Assembly (NCBI GenBank): GCA_034420695.1
Contig: DAOULB010000057.1
Coordinates: 1 to 42,825 of the forward strand
Direction of reading: 5' to 3'
DNA from: Io17-Chloro-G2 sp034420695
GTDB taxonomy: Bacteria; Chloroflexota; Dehalococcoidia; Lucifugimonadales; UBA3495
Length of the DNA stretch: 42,825 bases
Under the pieces are notes generated by a model that ran no database searches, was not told the origin of the DNA, and saw only the letters and a program-made list of their open reading frames with translations. A program made the position numbers and the translations under genes. Shown here piece by piece: positions 31,547 to 38,479 of this stretch; the stretch's first letter is position 1; each line of letters begins with the position of its first letter.

Positions 31547-32215
31547 GACACTTTCCTCCCGGTTTCCGGCACTCGTCTTTTCAAGCTTGGCAGTTTGTCA
31601 AGGGCCTGTCTTTTTCTTTGTCCTATGTGCGCGGTGCGGAGTATGGGGAATGGGGGTTTTTGAACGTGGATGTTGGTTGCAATTTGCTACTTTGGTTATG
31701 GAAGGGTATGTGATGCTTCGGCAGGCCGGCTCTGGGGCCTTTGCTTTCCTGGCGAGGACCTTGGGTGGTTGTTTTGAAGGAGTCTGCGGCTTTTGCTTTT
31801 CGGTTATTGTGGCCGTGGGATGCCGTTATTTTCTTGGTGTGAGTGGCACCCTTCTCTGGGGGTTGTGGAAGGTCTGTCGGGGGGTATATGCAGGAGGGTG
31901 CTTCGTATCTGGAGGAGGCGATTTGTTGGTTTGGAAATTTACTGGGGTGTCCTGGGTACAAGATATGGGTGTTTTATAGTTGGGATGTTGGTCTTCAATT
32001 TCTGTTTTTGGAAATTTGGGAGAGTGGGATAGCCTTTAGCTTTGGCTGCTTTGTTTTTATTTTCTCCCGGGGCAGTGGTGGGGTGCTTGGGGGGTCCTTC
32101 ATTAAGGGATTAGGTACGCTTTGTAGGGAAATGTGGGGAATGATTTTCGCGCCAAGGTTTTGGTTTCCCGGGGCGTTTAGAATTGGCTTAAGTCGGGCAA
32201 AATTGGGGTGATGAA
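31547..32215. other. 669-base non-coding region with short repeats
   Basis: No credible gene is seen in either direction. The plus strand is rich in G and T. It has TGGATGTTGGTTGC at 31667-31680, closely like 27963 onward, and a weaker copy GGGATGTTGG at 31982-31991. TTGGAAATTT occurs twice, at 31931-31940 and 32008-32017. Promoters for the minus-strand paralog operon and for the plus-strand gene at 32216 must lie here. Size and repeats would suit an origin of transfer or other cis site, but no known oriT motif was recognised. Confidence 0.45.
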
Positions 32216-33013
32216 ATGGCTGAATTATCTGCGGACGCGGAGCGGTTGGCGAAGCTTTGCAGGGTTATGGGCCGGAACGGTGTTGCGGACCGTCTGGGTG
32301 TCGACCTTGTGGCCCTCGACCTTATGGCGGCGGGGGAAGCGCCGATCGAGACCTATGTTGCCATGGCCATCGACCAGTTGCAGCGTTCCCTTGGGGAGGT
32401 ATCCCCCGGTTGGGACGATGATGAGGAACTGGCTGCTGAGATCGTCCTGCAGGGAGGCCCGGAGGAGGGTGTGGACATTGACGGTGACGGGGTGCCGGAC
32501 GTAGTTCCTGGTGATGTTGGGCCGGTGACGAAGGTGGTTGGTTACGACCAAGAGCGGGATCAGAGGCGCGCTTCCTTGCGCCGTGCCAGGGAAGTTGCCT
32601 GTATGACCCAGTTCCGTATAGGGCTGAGCCCACAGGACCAGGTAGCGGCGATGGCCTTGGTGACGAGGATAGAACTGGCTTTGATCGGCTTTTTCAGGGA
32701 CTCGGTCCCTGACCCGGGGGTGGAGTGGGATGGAGAGCGGAGGAGCCGGGAGATAGAGCGTCGGCTGGCCCGGCTGCGGTGGATAGACCGGGAGCAGGAG
32801 AGGGAGTTCACGGGCTTGCGGGGCATCTGGAACTGGATGGCTGGGCGCAAGCAGGTTACGGGGAAGGAGCTTTACCGCCGGATGCTGGATGAAGTGGACG
32901 AAATGATGGGCGTCGGCGCTGTGGCAGAGGCCCGTGAGGGGGGCTTGGCGAAGCTGATGGAGTTGACGGGGGTTGAGTACATTGGGGGCGGTGCGGGGGT
33001 GAAGGGAGACTGA
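32216..33013 (+). CDS. Hypothetical protein with HTH-like N-terminus
   Basis: The protein has 265 residues. The N-terminal 55 residues look like a helix-turn-helix of the Xre type (AKLCRVMGRNGVADRLGVD and VDLVALDLMAAG), although a clear recognition helix is not certain. Residues 87-95 (DIDGDGVPD) fit the calcium-binding loop pattern DxDxDGxxD, odd for a cytoplasmic protein. The C-terminal half is helical and very rich in Arg and Glu (RRSREIERRLARLRWIDREQ). No signal peptide or membrane segment is seen. The ribosome binding site is weak (GGGGTG). The gene follows a long non-coding region and precedes a region with small genes and origin-like repeats, so a regulator of replication or transfer is plausible, without direct proof. 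Confidence 0.6.
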   Translation: MAELSADAERLAKLCRVMGRNGVADRLGVDLVALDLMAAGEAPIETYVAMAIDQLQRSLGEVSPGWDDDEELAAEIVLQGGPEEGVDIDGDGVPDVVPGDVGPVTKVVGYDQERDQRRASLRRAREVACMTQFRIGLSPQDQVAAMALVTRIELALIGFFRDSVPDPGVEWDGERRSREIERRLARLRWIDREQEREFTGLRGIWNWMAGRKQVTGKELYRRMLDEVDEMMGVGAVAEAREGGLAKLMELTGVEYIGGGAGVKGD

Positions 33014-33316
33014 GGGGTCTTTTTTCGTCTATCGGCCGGCTGGGGGTTTCTCCCCTGGTTCCTGGCTTGGCGCAATTCCCTGCCCTGGGCGGTTCTGCCC
33101 GGGGCTTCTTTGGGCGCTTTGGCGCCGGGGTGTGGTTCTGCGTCCTGGGTTGCAGGAGCGCTCCGTGGGGAGGGGCTGGGAGGGGCTGAAAACGCGCTGT
33201 CCATAGCTAAATGCAATTTTGGCAGGTTCTTGGACATGGCAGCAGGCCAAAAACCGGTCTCCGTGGCCCCTTTGTCCATTCTGATGGGTTCCTGACGGAG
33301 TCCCGGGCTTGTGGGT
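33014..33316. other. GC-rich gap, no clear gene
   Basis: After the stop of the HTH-like gene come several GC hairpins, for example GGGG/CCCC around TTTCT near 33045 and GGCGC/GCGCC near 33115. Longer minus-strand frames here code only Pro/Arg-rich sequence with no ribosome binding site, and I do not consider them genes. Confidence 0.4.
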
Positions 33317-33505
33317 TCATCCTGGCGGGTGTTGGGGCTCTTTGGGGCTTGGGGTCGGGTCCCTGGGCTGTGTGGAGAGGGGGTCGATTGTGGTGCAGCA
33401 GTTGAGGCACTGGAGGTAGGGTCCGAACTCGTCCTTGCGCAACTCGATGAGGCCCTGGCACTTGGAGCAGGGCGGGTAGAGGGGTTCTTGGGGGATGTAG
33501 GCCAA
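33317..33505 (-). CDS. Small zinc-ribbon protein (62 residues)
   Basis: It starts with TTG at 33505 behind AGGTGA. Cys-13 and Cys-16 (PPCSKC) and Cys-33 and Cys-36 (LQCLNC), 16 residues apart, make a classic four-cysteine zinc ribbon, with KDEFGPY between the knuckles. The C-terminal 20 residues are Pro/Gln-rich and disordered. It is of the size of small plasmid or phage DNA- or RNA-binding ribbons. It lies just upstream, on the same side, of the origin-like repeat region. A role in replication or transcription is inference. The gene is short, but the cysteine pattern argues it is real. Confidence 0.6.
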   Translation of the reverse strand: MAYIPQEPLYPPCSKCQGLIELRKDEFGPYLQCLNCCTTIDPLSTQPRDPTPSPKEPQHPPG

Positions 33506-34197
33506 GGATCACCTGTGGTGGGTGCTATGGTTCCGGCCTTGGGGCCGGGGGTTCTGGGGCTTGTTCCATTGTACGTTGGCGGGGTTGTGGCGCGCTTTGG
33601 AGCGGCGCTTCCAGCTATGGAAAGGGGGCTTTCACAGGCGTGGGGGCAAAATCTGTCCTATATACACGCCCGCGAGGGATGTCAGGGTCAAGGTTGACTG
33701 ATTTTCCTCGCTACTCCGGCTACTCCACTACTCTAACCCATTTTTGATACTGTAATTTATATCTGAAAACGATGTTTTTGATACCGGGGATTGGAGTAGT
33801 GAGAGGAGTAGTCTCATTACTCCCACTACTCCATACACTCGTAGGGCCGCTCTTTTTCAGTGAAAAGGGGGATAGCCTCGCGCGCGCACGTGTATAAAGG
33901 ACAGGTTTTTGGCTGTGGGGGTTTTGGCCCTGTTGTTGCGGCGGGGTTGGGAGGTGCGGGAGATGCCTGGGCGTAGCCCCGCCCCGGAGGGGCGGAGAGT
34001 GTTGCTCGGGGGTGCTGTGAAATGGGGTGGGATGGGGGGGAGTTAATCTTCCCCGGTGGTTGGGCTATGTTCGAGGGCCAGAGACCGGGACTTGCTGAAG
34101 GTCCTGGCCCCTGGCTTGGTGCATTGGCCTGCCGGTGGAGGAGCCCGGCAGGCCTGTGTGGTTGCTGGACCGGGGGTTACCCCCGGGCTGTGGCCCT
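33506..34197. other. 692-base non-coding region holding origin-like repeats
   Basis: No protein gene is seen. The centre (33690-33840) is AT-rich with ordered TACTCC repeats, described separately. To the right are a GC hairpin, CCGCCCC/GGGGCGG (about 33979-33996), and alternating CGCGCGC sequence near 33880. Nothing else is recognised. Confidence 0.5.
33711..33832. repeat. TACTCC direct and inverted repeats around an AT-rich core (candidate origin or operator)
   Basis: CTACTCC occurs at 33711 and 33720, with a variant CTACTCT at 33728. An AT-rich core follows, containing TTTTTGATAC twice, at 33741-33750 and 33775-33784. The inverse GGAGTAG occurs at 33793 and 33805, then TACTCC at 33818 and CTACTCC at 33826. 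The last four copies form an imperfect palindrome centred near 33813. Iterated sites flanking an AT-rich segment are the plan of a replication origin bound by an initiator; a large operator is the alternative. No initiator of a known family was recognised in the window. Confidence 0.65.
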
Positions 34198-34608
34198 CTA
34201 CGAGGGGTCTTCGACGGGGGCGTCCTCGCCGGGGAGTTCCTCGTCGGGGAGGTCGACCTGTTCCTCGGGCATGCCATTGAAGTTACGGCTGGGGAGGAAG
34301 CTCACCTCTTGGGCGTGGACCTCGATGCGGTACTGCATGTTGCCGTTGGCGTCCTCGTACTTGTTCTGCTGGATGCGGCCGTTGAGGAACAGCAGGTCAC
34401 CCTGGTGAACGTACTCGGCGACGGCTTCGGCCTGCTTGCCCCAGCAGACGACGTCGATCCAGTCGGTGACGGGTTCGGCGCCGGCCCGGACCCTGCGGTC
34501 GGTGGCGACGGGGAAGTTGGCGACGGAGGTACCGTTCCTGGTCTTTCGGAGCACGGGGTCGCGTCCCAGGCGTCCCAGCAGTTGAGCGTTATTGAAGGTC
34601 TTGGCCAT
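34198..34608 (-). CDS. ssb: Single-stranded DNA-binding protein (second copy)
   Basis: The protein has 136 residues. The OB fold is evident: NNAQLLGRLGRDPVLRKT, then FPVATDRR, WIDVVCWGKQAEAVAEYV, FLNGRIQQNKYED, and a C-terminal strand IEVHAQEVSFLP. The acidic tail ends APVEDPS, again without the DDDIPF-type tip. AAGGAG lies ten bases before the ATG. Sequence and tail differ clearly from the SSB at 15.2-15.7 kb, so it is not a recent duplicate. It sits just outside the origin-like repeats. Two SSBs may serve transfer and replication separately, or one may come from a second element. Confidence 0.92.
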   Translation of the reverse strand: MAKTFNNAQLLGRLGRDPVLRKTRNGTSVANFPVATDRRVRAGAEPVTDWIDVVCWGKQAEAVAEYVHQGDLLFLNGRIQQNKYEDANGNMQYRIEVHAQEVSFLPSRNFNGMPEEQVDLPDEELPGEDAPVEDPS

Positions 34609-34952
34609 TGTTTGTTGTTCTCCTTTGGAACTGATTTTTTGGCTTGACTTGGGGTGAAGTTGCCGGCGCGGCCGTGCTGGTCTTGGCCAAATGCGGATAT
34701 TGCGGTCCAGTCCTGGACGGTTCAGGTCTTCCGTCTCCCTGGTTGTTTCCGTAATTGACCGGGCCCGGCCCGGAGCGCCGGCGTGACCCAGAAGGGGGCC
34801 GGCGAGAAGGGGCGGAGGACGTGAAAATGCTGTACATCCTCCTTGGTGGTTCCCTGAAGGGGCCCGTAGGGAGGCTGTGAGGCCGCCGCCGAAGGGCGAA
34901 GAGAGGGCGGCGGGCGGATTGGGGAGTGGAGGTGGGTCCGTTGGGGGTCAGG
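34609..34952. other. GC-rich gap, no clear gene
   Basis: The only long frame (minus strand) encodes Pro/Arg/Ser-rich sequence of shadow type. GC-rich inverted segments (CCGGGCC, GCGCCGGCG) lie near 34760-34785. AAGGAGG on the minus strand near 34847 has no usable start codon behind it. No promoter could be fixed. Confidence 0.4.
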
Positions 34953-35801
34953 CTACAGGTCTGACTCTGAGGTCCCGGTGAGTTCGAAAGCACGGTTGGC
35001 GAAGCTGTGGACGGCGAGGAGTATTTCCTGCCTGAATCGTTGCTTTTCCTCGTCGTTCATCCGGTGGGCTGTGCCGCTGTACTTGTAACTGACGCTGTAT
35101 TTATCGAGCCAGTTGAGGGTTTGCCCTGGTTCTGCGGGATCTTGGTAGTTGGTTGTGTCGAGGAGGCTTTTCAGCTGGTGGGCTGCCAGTGTTGATGATT
35201 CGACGTGGTGCTGGAATATGGCCTCGGAGGGCTCTTCCAGTTCATGGATCCAGCGATACTCGATGCCTGCGGCGGAGAGCCATGCCTTGAGGGAGTTTTC
35301 CACGGCCTGCTGAGCGTGGTAGGCCCAGGTTTCCTGGTCCTCTTGCAGCATGCTGAAGTTGAGGTCGAATGCCCGGAGGTTTCGGTAGGTGGCCCGGAGT
35401 CTTTCCCTGACGTCCGGCCAACTGGGCGGGTATTTCCCCTCGTAGTTGGTGCTGGGGTCTAGTCTCTCTCCGGTCATCACTATCCCGTCCCTGATGGCTT
35501 GGCCTGTGACGTGGTTGGGGGCTGTGCTCTTCTTCCTGAATTCGTCCTCGGTGAAGGTTACAATATCGACCGGGAGGCGTGGAGGGTTGTCCCTGAAATA
35601 GTTCTTGATGGCTGTTCTTGCCTTGGCCTCTACTACGACTGCCTTGTCCTGGCAGACGATGAGCAGATCGACGTCTGAGTCTGGCCGGTTGTCGCCTCTG
35701 GCCCTGGAGCCGAAAAGCACTATTGTGCTTCCTTTGTTGGCTTCTTGGGCCGCGGCGGCGGCGGCCATGCCTATCGGGTCTGGTGTTGGCTTTGTGTTCA
35801 T
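34953..35801 (-). CDS. Nucleotidyltransferase-HEPN fusion protein
   Basis: One 282-residue chain joins two domains usually made by neighbouring genes. The N-terminal MNT-type nucleotidyltransferase has GSRARGD at 31-37, DSDVD (Asp-43 and Asp-45) and a third acid at Asp-79 (PVDIVTF), all needed for metal and NTP binding. The C-terminal HEPN domain (about 125-275) has AYHAQQAVENSLKAWL and WLDKYSVSYKY, where most relatives have an Arg in place of the Lys. In toxin-antitoxin pairs HEPN is an RNase and MNT neutralises it by adding nucleotides. Fused forms may be self-regulated or may act as other transferases. The start has only a weak ribosome binding site (AAAGGG). A defence or addiction function is inference. 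Confidence 0.85.
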   Translation of the reverse strand: MNTKPTPDPIGMAAAAAAQEANKGSTIVLFGSRARGDNRPDSDVDLLIVCQDKAVVVEAKARTAIKNYFRDNPPRLPVDIVTFTEDEFRKKSTAPNHVTGQAIRDGIVMTGERLDPSTNYEGKYPPSWPDVRERLRATYRNLRAFDLNFSMLQEDQETWAYHAQQAVENSLKAWLSAAGIEYRWIHELEEPSEAIFQHHVESSTLAAHQLKSLLDTTNYQDPAEPGQTLNWLDKYSVSYKYSGTAHRMNDEEKQRFRQEILLAVHSFANRAFELTGTSESDL

Positions 35802-35862
35802 AGCTAACCCTTTGGCGAGGATTTTAACACTGTCGCTGTGGGGCTGCTGTGATGGCCTCGGC

Positions 35863-36060
35863 CTATTTCTTGGGAAAGACCTGGTTGAAGTGGGTGTTGA
35901 CCTGGGACCGTAGGTCGGTGATGAGCTGGTTCTGGCATTCCTGCCACTTCTTGGCCTCGGACTCGGCGATATCGGCCTCTGCGGAGGCCTCCATGGTATA
36001 CCAGCCGCCTCTCATCTCGATGGACTTGCGGACGGTGGCCTTGATGGTGGTGACGTGCAT
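35863..36060 (-). CDS. Small conserved-looking protein (65 residues)
   Basis: ATG 36060 is preceded by AGGAG at about twelve bases. The sequence MHVTTIKATVRKSIEMRGGW is a short beta unit followed by YTMEASAEADIAESE and a helix (WQECQNQLITDLRSQVNTHF). Short proteins with a 'TTIKATV.K' opening and a 'W...ELRSQV' helix occur in plasmids and phages, without known function as far as I can say. A frame extending upstream to 36297 adds only low-complexity Pro/Ser/Arg sequence and is rejected. It lies downstream of the methyltransferase gene on the same strand. Confidence 0.55.
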   Translation of the reverse strand: MHVTTIKATVRKSIEMRGGWYTMEASAEADIAESEAKKWQECQNQLITDLRSQVNTHFNQVFPKK

Positions 36061-36154
36061 TTTCTGGGCTGTGCTCCTGGAGAGTTGAGCTTGCGGCCGG
36101 GGCTTGGCCGCGCAGGGGGAAGCCGCGGCGGCAGGTGCCTTGGGGCGTAGCGCT

Positions 36155-36991
36155 CTAGGGTTTGATCGCGGTGGCGTGGCTGAACTGGAAGCAGCCGACG
36201 GCCCCGGGGTGGCGGCTCCAGCGGTCGACCTGGTCCTGCCAGCGGCGGAAGTCCTGCTGGGTGTAGGGGAGGTCCCGGGTCTTGAGGATGGTCTCATCGG
36301 AGAGGGCCCATCCCTGGAGGAAATCCCGTAGGAAGGTTATGTCTTCGGGGGTATCGAAGAAGTCGGCGGTGGCGCCGGCGGCAACCCGGGCGAAGCCGGC
36401 GTTGTTGAAGTAGGTCTTGAGCTGGCGCCCCATGACGGGGTGTCCGCCGGCCTGGGACATGACGTCTGCAAGCATCTGCCAGAGGGAGGAGCCCCTGGGG
36501 TTGGATGGAGCGATGTATGAGGCTGGGACGTCCATCTCCCTGGCGGCGATGATGCCGCCGGGCTTAAGGACCCGGTGGGCTTCCTCGAGGACTGCCTTGG
36601 TGTTTGGGGCGTGCATGAGGAAGGCGTGGCAGTGGATGGCGTCGAAGTGGTTGCCGGGAAGGTCCAGGCTTGAGGCGTCCTCCTGGGTGAATATGACGTT
36701 GTGCACGCCCTGGGTGTTGCTGTTCCGGTAGGCCAGGTCGACTTGGTGGGCCTCGACGTCGATGCCGTGGACGGTGCCGGGGTAGACGGCCTGGGCGAGG
36801 CCCAGGGTTATCTGGCCGGGGCCTGAGCCCAGGTCCAGGACGGTCATGCCGGGCCGTAGAAGGGGCATGAGGTGGGAGGCGTTGTGCTGTGCGGAGCGGC
36901 GGCCGAGGAGTTGGAGGAAGGGCGGCGAGTAGCCCATGGCGTAGGCTGGGCGGCGATGGGCGGCGGTTTCTTGGGTAGCGGCGTGGGTCAC
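36155..36991 (-). CDS. Class I SAM-dependent methyltransferase
   Basis: The protein has 278 residues. Motif I VLDLGSGPGQ is at 51-60, motif II GIDVEAHQ near 75-82, EDASSLDLPGNHFDAIHCHA carries motifs III/IV, and LKPGGIIAAREMD is the post-motif strand. The fold is like UbiE/Ubiquinone- or small-molecule-type methyltransferases. There is no target-recognition domain and no DPPY/NPPY motif, so DNA adenine or cytosine methylation is unlikely. The substrate is unknown. The start is GTG at 36991 behind CGGAGA; an internal ATG (MGYSPPF) is possible. It is adjacent to small unknown genes, and it is unusual cargo beside replication genes. Confidence 0.85.
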   Translation of the reverse strand: MTHAATQETAAHRRPAYAMGYSPPFLQLLGRRSAQHNASHLMPLLRPGMTVLDLGSGPGQITLGLAQAVYPGTVHGIDVEAHQVDLAYRNSNTQGVHNVIFTQEDASSLDLPGNHFDAIHCHAFLMHAPNTKAVLEEAHRVLKPGGIIAAREMDVPASYIAPSNPRGSSLWQMLADVMSQAGGHPVMGRQLKTYFNNAGFARVAAGATADFFDTPEDITFLRDFLQGWALSDETILKTRDLPYTQQDFRRWQDQVDRWSRHPGAVGCFQFSHATAIKP

Positions 36992-37074
36992 TTTGGTGAT
37001 GTCTCCGTTCTGGGGATGGGCCGCTGGAAGCCTGCCGGCACCCTGTCGGTTTCTTCCTGTGGGACTGGCGGCAG

Positions 37075-37352
37075 CTAGCGGCCTTCCCAGGGTGGGTGAC
37101 GGATTGGGGGTCGTCGAGGCCCTGGCCGTCGTCCAGGGGGATGGCTTGTTGTTTCGGTGCCCGCCTCTCCCTGGCCCTCCAGGCCAGGTCGAGGGCGATC
37201 TGCTCCGCGGTGGAGTCCAGGCAGTCCGGCTGGGCGTGCTCCCCGCAGCAGTGGCTGGGCTCGCCGGCGGCGGACATGGCCTGGTCGATGGCGATCTGGC
37301 CTAGGTGGTCGGCCAGGCGGTGCATTTCGGTTGGGGTGAGATGGGCGGTCAT
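37075..37352 (-). CDS. Small protein, 3' end uncertain (possible frameshift)
   Basis: From ATG 37352 (behind AAAGGGA) the frame begins MTAHLTPTEMHRLADHLGQI and continues with Cys/His residues (HCCGEHAQPDC) and a helix (TAEQIALDLAWRARERR), which looks like real protein. After about residue 85 the same frame runs on to 36564 through Arg/Pro-rich sequence overlapping the methyltransferase gene, which is not credible. A one-base shift near 37100 would bring a TAG at 37077-37075 into frame and give a normal 92-residue protein. So either a sequencing error or a real frameshift, or an odd long overlap, is present. The family is unknown; the CC..H...C pattern might bind a metal. Confidence 0.45.
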
Positions 37353-37410
37353 GGTTTTTGTCCCTTTGGTCCTGTTGCCGCGGCGTGGACCGCGGGCGGG
37401 ATGGTTGGTC

Positions 37411-37989
37411 TTACTCTTCGTCCTGTCCCAGATCAAGGTCCAGGGCGTCGGTTCGGGAGTACTCCTCGACCTGGGGCGGCGGGTCTATGCCCAGGGCCTG
37501 TGCTGCCATGGTTCTCTGGGTGGTGAGCCAGATGTGGGCTTGGCGGGCGTACTTCCGGATCTCGGGCCCCAGGTCCGTGTGATCGGCCAGCTGGTGAGAG
37601 ACCCTGTTCAGGACGGTGTGGGCGATGCGTGCATTGTTTTCCGCCCAGAGATAGCGGAGGAGCAGTTCCTTCGGCTCGCGGTGGAGCAGCAGGTCCTCGA
37701 TGATGCCGTAGTCGAGGACGGCGCTTCCGATGTGGAACAGGGCGACGCCCAAGCCTTGGTAGGCCTCGGTTATCTGGTGGATGGGAATGACCGGAGTGCA
37801 GTGGGCCTGGTGTTCCGTCCAGCAGGCGGTGGAAGGCATCTCGTCCTGAGGGCAGGAGTCGATGACGGTGGGCGGTGGCTCGAGGGCCATTTCGGAGATT
37901 ATGTCCTGGTTTCCGGTGGACACTGCTATCTGGAGGATGGCCTCCCGGAGGTTCTGGTCCCCGGTCTGGAACATCCGGTTCTGGATCAC
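37411..37989 (-). CDS. Hypothetical helical protein (192 residues)
   Basis: GTG 37989 follows AAGGAG by eight bases. The protein is helical: EAILQIAVSTGNQDIISEMA at the start, then AYQGLGVALFHIGSAVLDYG and a Leu-rich IIEDLLLHREPKELLLRYLW. The ending is acidic (DALDLDLGQDEE). Two cysteines and several histidines lie near residues 45-65 (DSCPQDE, TACWTEHQAHC). No family is recognised, and no signal or membrane segment is seen. It sits in a run of small minus-strand genes that look like accessory cargo. Upstream of it are repeats shared with the parA promoter, which may control it. Confidence 0.6.
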   Translation of the reverse strand: MIQNRMFQTGDQNLREAILQIAVSTGNQDIISEMALEPPPTVIDSCPQDEMPSTACWTEHQAHCTPVIPIHQITEAYQGLGVALFHIGSAVLDYGIIEDLLLHREPKELLLRYLWAENNARIAHTVLNRVSHQLADHTDLGPEIRKYARQAHIWLTTQRTMAAQALGIDPPPQVEEYSRTDALDLDLGQDEE

Positions 37990-38020
37990 TGGGCTTGCTC
38001 CTTGTTCATGGCGGTGTGGC

Positions 38021-38051
38021 GTTGTGACGTTGGAACGTTATGACGTCAAGG
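38021..38051. promoter_or_regulatory. TGACGTT-type repeats matching the parA promoter
   Basis: GTTGTGACGTTGGAACGTTA and the adjacent TGACGTCAAGG repeat the half-sites seen at 15718-15771 (GTTGTGACGTT, AACGTTAT). They lie between two minus-strand genes, at the start of the 192-residue gene. A second binding site for the ParA/RHH system or another regulator is a plausible reading. Confidence 0.5.
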
Positions 38052-38366
38052 CGCCGGCGTTGGCTCAGGACTTCCTGATGTTCCCGTAGGCGTCGTCGAT
38101 GGCCTCGTTCCAGAGGGGTTTGGGGTGAAGGCCATGCGGGGCGGCTCGGGCGAGTTGACCTCTGCGGCGCAGCCCTCCTCCCGGTAGCGGCAGGCGCACC
38201 GGTCGGGGTCCTTGGGGTCGTTGAAGACCCAGGAGTGGCGGCCGTTGTAGCTGTGTTCACAGGGGGTTTCGGCGGGGGCCTGGGCCTGTTCCCGGGCGCG
38301 CTGCTCGTAGTAGTCGGCCAGGGCCTGGAGGTCCGAGCCGTCGTCGCCGAACCGGTAGTCGTTCAT
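38046..38366 (-). CDS. Small protein with Cys/His cluster (106 residues)
   Basis: ATG 38366 is set by AAAGGAG. The N-terminal helix (SDLQALADYYEQRAREQAQ) is followed by PCEHSYNGRHSW, then CACR and EEGC; Cys-36, His-38, Cys-57, Cys-59 and Cys-66 could hold a metal ion. The C-terminal 35 residues are Pro/Thr/Ser-rich and disordered. A longer frame to 38909 adds only Arg/Pro-rich sequence and is rejected. No family is recognised. It lies upstream of the 192-residue gene, with the shared repeats between them, and downstream of the PcfJ-like remnant. Confidence 0.55.
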   Translation of the reverse strand: MNDYRFGDDGSDLQALADYYEQRAREQAQAPAETPCEHSYNGRHSWVFNDPKDPDRCACRYREEGCAAEVNSPEPPRMAFTPNPSGTRPSTTPTGTSGSPEPTPAP

Positions 38367-38479
38367 GGTGGGACTCCTTTGGGGCTGTGTCCTGCTGGCA
38401 GGAGGGGGAACGCGATGCCAGGGGCAGCGTTCCCTTGTTGGAGTCTCATGGCGTGTTGGTGAGGGGCCTGTGGCCGGTG

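Noticed and set aside
32872..33279. A 135-codon minus-strand frame across the end of the HTH-like gene
   Set aside because: Low-complexity Pro/Ala/Ser/Arg sequence, no start signal, overlaps a better gene.
33711..33832. The TACTCC repeats as a CRISPR array
   Set aside because: Units are 6-8 bases, in both orientations and at irregular spacing; there are no cas genes.
34589..34993. A 134-codon minus-strand frame between the SSB and MNT-HEPN genes
   Set aside because: Pro/Ser/Arg-rich, no ribosome binding site, overlaps both neighbours.
36061..36297. N-terminal extension of the 65-residue gene
   Set aside because: The added part is Pro/Ser/Arg-rich and overlaps the methyltransferase gene; the internal ATG has a ribosome binding site.
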